From NCBI GenBank assembly GCA_029266935.1, contig JAQSVY010000022.1, positions 1 through 15,281 of the forward strand: a stretch of 15,281 bases of DNA, written 5' to 3'. This DNA is from Burkholderiales bacterium. Lineage in GTDB: Bacteria > Pseudomonadota > Gammaproteobacteria > Burkholderiales > SG8-39. Shown here piece after piece: positions 6,895 through 13,810 of the stretch. The notes beneath the pieces were generated by a model. That model did not search any database and had not been told where the DNA came from. It worked only from the letters and a program-made list of their open reading frames with translations. The first letter of the stretch is position 1. Each line of letters starts with the position of its first letter. The translations under genes and the position numbers were made by a program.

Positions 6895-8616
6895 TTACTT
6901 CGCCTTGCGTTGCGGCGGCATATCGGTGCACACCCCTTCGAACACCTCGGCGGAGAAGCCCACCGATTCGCTGAGCGTCGGATGCGGGTGGATGGTCTTG
7001 CCGATGTCGGTCGCATCCGCGCCCATCTCGATCGCGAGGGCGATCTCGCTGACCAGGTCGCCGGCCCCCATACCGACGATGGCACCGCCCAGCACGCGGT
7101 GCGTCTCCGCGTCGAAGACGAGCTTGGTGAAACCCTCGTCGCGCGCGTTGGCGATGGCGCGACCCGAAGCGCTCCAGGGGAACTTCGCCACGCCGATCGA
7201 GGTGCCGGCCTTCTTCGCCTCCTCCTCCGTAAGGCCCACCCAGGCGATCTCCGGGTCGGTATAGGCGACCGAGGGGATGACGCGCGCATCGAAGTGCGAC
7301 TTCTTCCCCGCCGCCGCCTCGGCGGCCACATGGCCCTCATGCACCGCCTTGTGCGCGAGCATCGGGTTCTTCGCGACGTCGCCGATGGCGTAGATGTGCG
7401 GCACGTTCGTGCGCATCTGTGAGTCGGTCTCGATGAACCCTCGGTCCGTGATCTGTACCCCGGCGTTCTCCGCGCCGATTTTCTTCCCGTTGGGCACGCG
7501 CCCCACCGAGACCAGGACCATCTCGTAGGTCTTGGCTTCCCCCTTGTCGAACGTGACCCGGATGCCTTCCTTCCCGGCTTCCGCCTTGGTCGTCTTCGTC
7601 CCCAGCATGATGCTGTCGAAGCGGGGGGCGTTGAACTTCTGCCACACCGCGACGAGGTCGCGGTCGGCGCCGAGCATGAGCGCGTCCATCATCTCCACCA
7701 CGTCGAGGCGAGCACCGAGCGTGGAGTACACGGTACCCATCTCGAGGCCGATAATGCCGCCGCCGATCACCAGCATGCGCTTAGGCACGCGCGCGAGCTC
7801 GAGCGCGCCGGTGGAGTCCACGATGCGGGGGTCCTCGGGGAGGAACGGCAGCTTCGCCGCCTGGGAGCCCGCGGCGATGATGGCGGAGGCGAAATGGACG
7901 GTTCTCCTGCCTTCCTTGCCTTCCACCAGAAGGTGATTTGGATCTGAAAAGCGGCCGATCCCCGCCAGTACGGTGACCTTGCGCATCTTCGCCATCGCGG
8001 CAAGGCCGCCGGTGAGCTTCCCGACCACCTTGTCCTTGAAGGCACGCAGCTTGCCGAGATCGATCTTCGGCTCCCCGAAGGCGATGCCGTGCGCCCCGAG
8101 CGCGCGGGCCGCGTCCATCACTGCCGCGGTGTGCAGGAGCGCTTTCGAAGGAATGCAGCCGACATTCAGGCACACGCCGCCGAGCGTGGGATAGCGCTCG
8201 ACCAGCACCGTCTTCAAGCCAAGATCCGCTGCGCGGAACGCCGCCGAGTAGCCGCCCGGGCCGGCACCGAGGACGAGCACGTCGCATTCAATGTCGGCCT
8301 TCGCCGAAGGGGACGGCGTGGTAGGGGCAGCAGCGGCGCGAGCGGGCTCGGCCCTGGCCGCAGGCTTCTCTTGCGCCGCGGACGGTTCCAGGACGAGGAT
8401 CGGCGAGCCCTGCGAGACCTTGTCGCCGGTCTTGATCCTGATCTCCTTCACCACGCCGGCGCCGGGCGAGGGAATTTCCATCGTCGCCTTGTCGGACTCC
8501 AGGGTGATGAGCGACTGCTCCCTGGCGATGGTGTCGCCGGGCTTGACCAGCACCTCGATCACCTCGACATCCTTGAAGTCGCCGATGTCGGGGACTTTGA
8601 CCTCGAGCGAGGCCAT
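6895..8616 (-). CDS. lpdA: dihydrolipoyl dehydrogenase (E3) with N-terminal lipoyl domain
   Basis: This 573-residue E3 subunit of pyruvate dehydrogenase is an FAD enzyme that reoxidises dihydrolipoyl groups and passes electrons to NAD+. Residues ~5-77 are a lipoyl domain with the modified lysine in E-S-D-K43-A. An Ala/Pro-rich linker covers ~78-107. The FAD site is G-A-G-P-G-G (117-122), and the redox disulfide is C149-L-N-V-G-C154. The NAD site is G-G-G-I-I-G-L-E, then G-D-V for FAD near the third domain. The C-terminal dimer domain ends with H-P-H545-P-T-L-S-E550, the catalytic His-Glu pair. An E3 carrying its own lipoyl domain is known in Neisseria and Ralstonia. ATG at 8614-8616 directly follows the aceF stop (TAG-ATG), so coupling is likely. 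Confidence 0.97.
   Translation of the reverse strand: MASLEVKVPDIGDFKDVEVIEVLVKPGDTIAREQSLITLESDKATMEIPSPGAGVVKEIRIKTGDKVSQGSPILVLEPSAAQEKPAARAEPARAAAAPTTPSPSAKADIECDVLVLGAGPGGYSAAFRAADLGLKTVLVERYPTLGGVCLNVGCIPSKALLHTAAVMDAARALGAHGIAFGEPKIDLGKLRAFKDKVVGKLTGGLAAMAKMRKVTVLAGIGRFSDPNHLLVEGKEGRRTVHFASAIIAAGSQAAKLPFLPEDPRIVDSTGALELARVPKRMLVIGGGIIGLEMGTVYSTLGARLDVVEMMDALMLGADRDLVAVWQKFNAPRFDSIMLGTKTTKAEAGKEGIRVTFDKGEAKTYEMVLVSVGRVPNGKKIGAENAGVQITDRGFIETDSQMRTNVPHIYAIGDVAKNPMLAHKAVHEGHVAAEAAAGKKSHFDARVIPSVAYTDPEIAWVGLTEEEAKKAGTSIGVAKFPWSASGRAIANARDEGFTKLVFDAETHRVLGGAIVGMGAGDLVSEIALAIEMGADATDIGKTIHPHPTLSESVGFSAEVFEGVCTDMPPQRKAK
8386..8604. repeat. lipoyl-domain coding module in lpdA, third copy
   Basis: This segment encodes lpdA residues ~5-77 and is a close DNA relative of the two modules in aceF (9703-9921 and 10021-10245). 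By eye it is more diverged than those two are from each other, with most differences at third codon positions. The aligned text holds the same D-I-G-D-F-K, V-K-P-G-D and E-S-D-K-A-T-M-E-I-P-S-P stretches. Confidence 0.8.
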
Positions 8617-10245
8617 CTAGAGCAGCGACTTCCGGATGTCCGAGAGCACGGAGACGAGGTAGGTCGTGAAGCGCGCGGCGGTGGCGCCGTCGATGACGCG
8701 GTGGTCATAGGACAGCGACAGCGGCAGCACCAGCCGCGCCTTAAAGAGGTCTTCCCCCTTCTCGCTTTTTCCGGAGTAGATCGGCTTCAGGTAAGAGCGG
8801 GAAACGCCGAGGATGGCCACCTCCGGCGCGTTGATGATCGGCGTGAAGGCGGTGCCGCCGATGCCGCCGAGGCTGGAGATGGAGAAGGTGCCGCCTTGCA
8901 GGTCGCCGGCCTTGAGCTTCTTGTCGCGCGCCAGCTTCGAAATCTCGCCGAGTTCCTTGGCGAGATCGAACACGCCTTTGCGGTCGGCATCCCGCACCAC
9001 CGGGACCACCAGGCCCTCGGGTGTGTCGACGGCGACGCCGATGTGGTAGTACTTCTTGATGATGACGTTCTCGCCCGAGCGGTCGAGCGAGGCGTTGAAC
9101 TGCGGGTACTCGCGCAGCGCCGTCACGCACGCCTTGATCATGAAGGCGAGCATCGTGAGCTTGAAGCCCTTCTTCTCGGTCTCGGCCGTCTGCCCCTTGC
9201 GGAAGGCCTCGAGGTCGGTGATGTCGGCCTCGTCGAACTGCGTGATGTGCGGAATCGAAATCCAGTTGCGGTGCAGGTAGGGGCCGGACAGCTTCTGGAT
9301 GCGCGAGAGCGGCACCGACTCCACCGGCCCGAACTTGGCGAAGTCCACCTCGGGCCAGGCGGGCAGATTGAAGGGAAGTGATCCGCCGCCCTTCGCCGCA
9401 GGAGCAGGCGCCTTGGAAAGCACGCCTTTGACGAATCCCTGGACGTCGGCATGCAGCACGCGGCCCTTCGGCCCGCTGCCCGCAACCTGGCCGAGCGGCA
9501 CGCCGAGCTCGCGCGCGAACTTGCGCACCGAGGGGCTCGCGTGCGCCTTCACCGGCGTTTCCTCGCGCGGCTCGCGCGGCACCGGACGGGCCGACGGGTT
9601 CGTGATGGGTGCCGGTGCGGCGGCGGCCCTGGGCGCGGCCGGCCCCCGCTCCGCAGGCTTGGCCTCGGGCGCGCGGGCTTCGCTGCGGCGCTCTTCCTTG
9701 CCTTCGAGAACCAGGATGGGCGAATCCTTCGCCACCTTGTCGCCGACCTTGACCTTCAGCTCCTTCACCACCCCCGCGCCGGGCGAGGGGATCTCCATGG
9801 TCGCCTTGTCGGACTCCAGCGTGATGAGCGACTGCTCCTTGGCGACCGCGTCCCCCGGCTTGACGAGGACCTCGATCACCTCGACCTCCTTGAAGTCACC
9901 GATGTCCGGAACCGTGACGGTCTGTGCCCGGCCCGGCGCCGCGGGCTGCGGTTGGGGTTTCGCTTCAGGCTGCGGTTGGGGTTTCTGCGGTTGGGGTTTC
10001 TTCTCTTCCTGCTTCTTGTCGTCCAGGACCAGGATCGGAGAGCCCTTCGACACCTTGTCGCCGGTCTTGATCTTCAGCTCCGTCACCACCCCGGCCGCGG
10101 GCGAGGGGATCTCCATGGTCGCCTTATCGGACTCGAGGGTAATGAGCGACTGCTCCTTGGTGACCGCGTCCCCCGGCTTGACGAGGACCTCGATGACCTC
10201 GACCTCCTTGAAATCACCGATGTCCGGGACGAGGACCTGGTTCAT
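8617..10245 (-). CDS. aceF: pyruvate dehydrogenase complex dihydrolipoyllysine acetyltransferase (E2), two lipoyl domains
   Basis: This 542-residue E2 core carries acetyl groups from E1 to CoA to give acetyl-CoA. Two lipoyl domains lie at residues ~1-75 and ~109-181, with modified lysines K41 and K147 (E-S-D-K-A each). A Lys/Pro/Gln linker joins them (77-103), and an Ala/Pro linker follows (182-233). The peripheral-subunit-binding domain is ~235-272 (A-S-P-S-V-R-K-F-A-R-E-L-G-V, then G-S-G-P-K-G-R-V). The catalytic domain runs from ~300 to the end with D-H515-R-V-I-D519-G, the active-site His and Asp. The start ATG 10243-10245 overlaps the aceE stop as ATGA, the classic coupled arrangement, and lpdA follows with no gap. 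Nothing is missing. Confidence 0.97.
   Translation of the reverse strand: MNQVLVPDIGDFKEVEVIEVLVKPGDAVTKEQSLITLESDKATMEIPSPAAGVVTELKIKTGDKVSKGSPILVLDDKKQEEKKPQPQKPQPQPEAKPQPQPAAPGRAQTVTVPDIGDFKEVEVIEVLVKPGDAVAKEQSLITLESDKATMEIPSPGAGVVKELKVKVGDKVAKDSPILVLEGKEERRSEARAPEAKPAERGPAAPRAAAAPAPITNPSARPVPREPREETPVKAHASPSVRKFARELGVPLGQVAGSGPKGRVLHADVQGFVKGVLSKAPAPAAKGGGSLPFNLPAWPEVDFAKFGPVESVPLSRIQKLSGPYLHRNWISIPHITQFDEADITDLEAFRKGQTAETEKKGFKLTMLAFMIKACVTALREYPQFNASLDRSGENVIIKKYYHIGVAVDTPEGLVVPVVRDADRKGVFDLAKELGEISKLARDKKLKAGDLQGGTFSISSLGGIGGTAFTPIINAPEVAILGVSRSYLKPIYSGKSEKGEDLFKARLVLPLSLSYDHRVIDGATAARFTTYLVSVLSDIRKSLL
9703..10245. repeat. tandem lipoyl-domain coding repeat in aceF (two modules)
   Basis: Modules at 9703-9921 and 10021-10245 encode the two lipoyl domains and are separated by the Pro/Gln linker. 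They are nearly identical at DNA level. One shared run of 33 bases lies in the part coding for K-P-G-D-A-V, followed by further matches of 17 and 13 bases broken by single changes. Conservation of silent positions points to recent duplication or gene conversion rather than protein selection alone. Confidence 0.85.
9946..10000. repeat. short direct repeats coding for the K-P-Q-P-Q linker
   Basis: The 16-base unit ctgcggttggggtttc occurs exactly at 9946-9961, 9970-9985 and 9985-10000; the last two are tandem with a 15-base period. On the coding strand they give repeated K-P-Q-P-Q in the flexible linker between the aceF lipoyl domains. A 15-base unit can change copy number without breaking frame. 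Confidence 0.85.
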
Positions 10246-12929
10246 ACGGTAGTGGGATCGGCCTTGTCGGGGTTGATGTCGTACTTCTTGATGGCATCGG
10301 CAACGGTCTTCGCTTTCAGCTCGCCGGAATCCATCAGCGCCCGCAGCGCGGCGATCGCCACGAAGCAGCGATCGACTTCGAAGAAGTGGCGCAGCTTGGC
10401 ACGCGAGTCGGAGCGGCCGAAGCCGTCGGTGCCGAGCACGCGGTAGCTGCGGCCCTGCGGGATGAAGGGTCGGATCTGGTCGGCGAAGGTCTTGATGTAG
10501 TCGCTCGAGGCCACGACGGGACCAGATTTTTCCTGCAAGGCTTTAGTGACGTAAGGCACGCGAGGCTTCGCCTCCGGGTGCAGCAGGTTCCAGCGCTCGG
10601 CGGCCAAGCCGTCTCGCCGCAACTCGGTGAAGCTGGTCGCGCTCCAGACGTCTGCCGCCACGCCCCATTCGGACTCCAGCATGTCGGCCGCCGCGAGCAC
10701 TTCGCGCAGGATCGTGCCCGAGCCGAGCAGCTGTACGCGCATCTTCCCTTTCTGTTTCGACTCCCTCAGGAGATACATCCCCTTCAGGATGCCTTCCTCG
10801 GCACCCGCCGGTATCGCCGGATGCTCGTAGTTCTCGTTCATCAGGGTGAGGTAATAGAAGACGTCCTCCTGGTTCCTCACCATCCGGCGCAGGCCGTCCT
10901 GGACGATCACCGCCACCTCGTACCCGTAGGTGGGGTCGTAGGAGACGCAGTTCGGGATCACCGACGAGAGGACGTGCGAATGGCCGTCCTCGTGCTGCAG
11001 CCCCTCGCCGTTCAGCGTGGTGCGGCCGGCGGTCGCGCCGAGGAGGAACCCGCGCGCGCGCTGGTCGGCCGCCGCCCAGGCGAGATCGCCCACGCGCTGG
11101 AAGCCGAACATGGAGTAGAAGATGTAGAACGGCACCGTCACCAGGTTGGAGTGGCTGTAGGCGGTGGCGGCGGCGATCCACGAGGAGAACGCGCCCGCCT
11201 CGTTGATGCCTTCCTCGAGGATCTGGCCCTGCTTGTCCTCGCGATAGAACATCACCTGGTCCTTGTCGACCGGCTCGTACTTCTGCCCCTCGGAGGAGTA
11301 GATGCCGAGCTGGCGGAACATGCCTTCCATGCCGAAGGTGCGCGCCTCGTCCGGGACGATGGGCACGATGCGCTTGCCGATCTCCTTGTCGCGGATCAGC
11401 GCGGTGAGGACGCGCACGAACGCCATGGTGGTCGAGATCTCCCGCCCTTCGCCGGAGCCTTTCAGGATCTGCTCGAAAGCACTCAGGGGCGGAACCGCCG
11501 GCGCCTGGTCGGCCTTGCGCCGGCGCTGCGGCAGGTAGCCGCCGAGCGCCTTCCTGCGCTCGTGCAGGTACTTCATCTCCGGGGAGTCCGGCGGCGGGAT
11601 GTAGAACGGCAGCTCGTCGAGCTTCTCGTCGGGCACCGGCACCCGCAGGCGGTCGCGCATCTCGCGGATGGTCCCGGTGTCGACTTTCTTAAGCTGGTGC
11701 GTCGGGTTCTTCGCCTGGCCCTGCTTTCCCAGGCCGTAGCCCTTGATGGTCTTCGCGAGGATCACCGTGGGCTGGCCCTGGTGCTTCACCGCCGCGGCAT
11801 ACGCGGCGTAGATCTTGTGCGGGTCGTGGCCGCCGCGGTTCAGGCGCCAGATATCCTCGTCGGTCATGCGCGAGACCATCTCGAGCACCTTGGGATGCTT
11901 GCCGAAGAAGTGCTTGCGCACGAAAGCGCCGTCGTTCGCCTTGTAGTTCTGGTACTCGCCGTCGACCGCCTCCTCCATGATGCGCAGGAGCAGCCCTTCC
12001 TTGTCGCGCGCGAGCAGCGGGTCCCAGTACGAGCCCCAGATCAGCTTGATGACGTTCCAGCCGGTGCCGCGGAAGTCGGCCTCGAGCTCCTGGATGATCT
12101 TGCCGTTGCCGCGCACAGGCCCGTCGAGCCGCTGCAGGTTGCAGTTGACGACGAACACGAGGTTGTCGAGCTTCTCCCGCACCGCCATGCCGATGGCGCC
12201 CATCGACTCGGGCTCGTCCATTTCGCCGTCGCCGCAGAACACCCAGACCTTGCGGTTCGCCGTCTGCGCCAGGCCTCGCGCCTCGAGGTACTTCAGGTAG
12301 CGCGCCATGTAGATGCCCTGGATCGGCCCCAGGCCCATCGACACCGTGGGGAACTGCCAGTAATCGGGCATCAGCCAGGGATGCGGGTACGAGGACACGC
12401 CCCTGCCGTCGACCTCGCGCCGGAAATTGTCGAGCTGCTCCTCGGTCAGGCGCCCTTCGAGCAGCCCGCGCGCGTACACGCCCGGCGACGAATGGCCCTG
12501 GAAGTAGATGAGATCGCCGCCGTGGCCCTCGTGCGGCGCGTGCCAGAAATGGTTCTGCCCGATGCCGAACATGGTGCCCACCGAGGCGAAGCTCGCGATG
12601 TGGCCGCCCAGCTCGTCGTCGCTGTGGTTCGCGCGCACCACCATCACCATGGCGTTCCAGCGGCAGTACGAGCGGATGCGCTCCTCGAGCGCCGCGTCGC
12701 CCGGCGAGCGCTCCTCCATGTGCGTCGGAATGGTGTTGATGTACGCCGTGTTGGCCGAGAACGGAATGTAGGCGCCCGAGCGGCGCGCCTTGTCGACCAG
12801 GCGCTCGAGCAGGAAATGCGCGCGCTCCGGACCCTCGCGCTCGAGCACCGCTTCCATGGCGTCGAGCCACTCCTGGGTCTCTAGGGCGTCAGGATCGTTG
12901 GCCGCGGGAGATTGGGGAACGGCGGACAT
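10242..12929 (-). CDS. aceE: pyruvate dehydrogenase E1 component, homodimeric type
   Basis: AceE is the thiamine-diphosphate E1 enzyme that decarboxylates pyruvate and acetylates the lipoyl groups of AceF. The product has 895 residues (E. coli 887). The start ATG 12927-12929 gives M-S-A-V-P-Q-S and has GGAAG 7 nt upstream; the open frame continues to 13103 but that part lies in the intergenic gap and over folD. The thiamine-diphosphate motif is G233-D-G-E-M-D-E-P-E-S, closed by N-C-N-L-Q about 27 residues later. Other typical text is Y-I-P-F-S-A-N-T near 53-60, G-Q-N-H-F-W-H-A, G-G-D-L-I-Y-F-Q-G-H-S-S-P-G, and T-T-M-A-F-V-R in the second half. It leads the minus-strand run and is divergent from folD. 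Its TGA overlaps aceF. Confidence 0.97.
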   Translation of the reverse strand: MSAVPQSPAANDPDALETQEWLDAMEAVLEREGPERAHFLLERLVDKARRSGAYIPFSANTAYINTIPTHMEERSPGDAALEERIRSYCRWNAMVMVVRANHSDDELGGHIASFASVGTMFGIGQNHFWHAPHEGHGGDLIYFQGHSSPGVYARGLLEGRLTEEQLDNFRREVDGRGVSSYPHPWLMPDYWQFPTVSMGLGPIQGIYMARYLKYLEARGLAQTANRKVWVFCGDGEMDEPESMGAIGMAVREKLDNLVFVVNCNLQRLDGPVRGNGKIIQELEADFRGTGWNVIKLIWGSYWDPLLARDKEGLLLRIMEEAVDGEYQNYKANDGAFVRKHFFGKHPKVLEMVSRMTDEDIWRLNRGGHDPHKIYAAYAAAVKHQGQPTVILAKTIKGYGLGKQGQAKNPTHQLKKVDTGTIREMRDRLRVPVPDEKLDELPFYIPPPDSPEMKYLHERRKALGGYLPQRRRKADQAPAVPPLSAFEQILKGSGEGREISTTMAFVRVLTALIRDKEIGKRIVPIVPDEARTFGMEGMFRQLGIYSSEGQKYEPVDKDQVMFYREDKQGQILEEGINEAGAFSSWIAAATAYSHSNLVTVPFYIFYSMFGFQRVGDLAWAAADQRARGFLLGATAGRTTLNGEGLQHEDGHSHVLSSVIPNCVSYDPTYGYEVAVIVQDGLRRMVRNQEDVFYYLTLMNENYEHPAIPAGAEEGILKGMYLLRESKQKGKMRVQLLGSGTILREVLAAADMLESEWGVAADVWSATSFTELRRDGLAAERWNLLHPEAKPRVPYVTKALQEKSGPVVASSDYIKTFADQIRPFIPQGRSYRVLGTDGFGRSDSRAKLRHFFEVDRCFVAIAALRALMDSGELKAKTVADAIKKYDINPDKADPTTV

Positions 12930-13011
12930 GGCTTGGCTTCCGAAGATTCGCTGCGGGGGGCGCGGCAAGCTTAACCAGAAAACCTCTGCAATGCTAGACT
13001 GCGCACCCCCC
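12930..13011. promoter_or_regulatory. 82-bp divergent intergenic region between aceE and folD
   Basis: The region should contain the promoter of the aceE-led run (minus strand) and that of folD (plus strand). For folD a plausible pair is TTAACC at 12971-12976 and TAGACT at 12995-13000, each four of six consensus bases with an 18-bp spacer. This would start RNA within about 5 nt of the folD ATG. For aceE only the Shine-Dalgarno GGAAG (12937-12941) is clear. I see no operator palindrome that I would defend. Confidence 0.35.
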
Positions 13012-13810
13012 ATGGCGGCGCGGATCCTCGACGGGAAATCACTCGCGGCCACAGTGCGCGTGCGCGTCAAGGAAGGCGTTTCGCATCTTGCGCAGCGCGG
13101 CATAAGGCCCGGCCTCGCCGTGATCCTCGCCGGCGACGATCCGGCCTCGCGCGTCTACGTCCGCCACAAGACGCTCGCCTGCGAGGAAACCGGGGTGCAA
13201 TCGAAGGTCTTCGAGTTCAAGGCATCGGTCAGCCAGGCCGAATTGCTGCAGAGAATCGAGGCGCTCAATGCCGATCCCGCAATCCACGGCATCCTGGTGC
13301 AGCTGCCGCTGCCGCGCCACGTCGATGCGGCGCGCGTACTTGCGCTGGTTTCGCCCGCCAAGGACGTCGACGGCTTCCACGCCATGAACCTCGGCGCCCT
13401 CGTTACCGGCGCGCCCGGGTTCGTGCCCTGCACGCCGGCCGGCGTGATGCGCCTGCTCGAGCATTCCCGCGTCCCGGTGGCGGGCAGCCGCGCGGTAGTG
13501 ATCGGCCGCTCCAACATCGTCGGCAAGCCGCTCGCGCTGCTGCTGCTGCAAAAGGACGCGACGGTGACGATCTGCCACTCGAAAACGAAAGACCTTGAAA
13601 ACGTCGCCCGCAGCGCCGACATACTGATTGCCGCCGCGGGCCGGGCGAAACTCGTTACCCGCGAGATGGTCAAACCCGGTGCCTGCGTGATCGACGTGGG
13701 CGTCAACCGCGGCGCCGACGGCAAGCTCGCCGGCGACGTCGACTTCGACGCGGTGCGGCCCCATGACCATTGCCATGCTTCTGGAGAACTGCCTGCGTGC
13801 TGCAAGTTAA
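13012..13810 (+). pseudogene. folD: bifunctional methylenetetrahydrofolate dehydrogenase/cyclohydrolase, frameshifted by an internal deletion
   Basis: FolD makes 10-formyl-tetrahydrofolate from 5,10-methylene-tetrahydrofolate in one-carbon metabolism. From ATG 13012 the first 250 codons are a normal FolD: S-R-V-Y49-V-R-H-K53 (catalytic Tyr and Lys), V-Q-L-P-L-P, K-D-V-D-G-F-H, P-C-T-P-A-G-V-M, and the NADP site G-R-S-N-I-V-G-K-P. After D-F-D-A-V-R-P the frame goes wrong. The expected next segment (about 13 codons ending in P-V-P-G-G-V) is absent, and the true tail G-P-M-T-I-A-M-L-L-E-N-C-L-R-A-A-S continues in another frame from 13757 to TAA 13808-13810. The loss fits 41 nt. Left as it is, translation runs to a stop at 14137-14139, giving 375 residues of which about 125 are foreign. 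It could be a real pseudogene or a sequence error. Confidence 0.85.

Noticed and set aside
10386..12884. 832-codon plus-strand frame opposite aceE
   Set aside because: aceE is certain from its thiamine motif and full length. The opposite frame has mirror-type composition rich in Val, His, Arg and Leu, and no domain I recognise.
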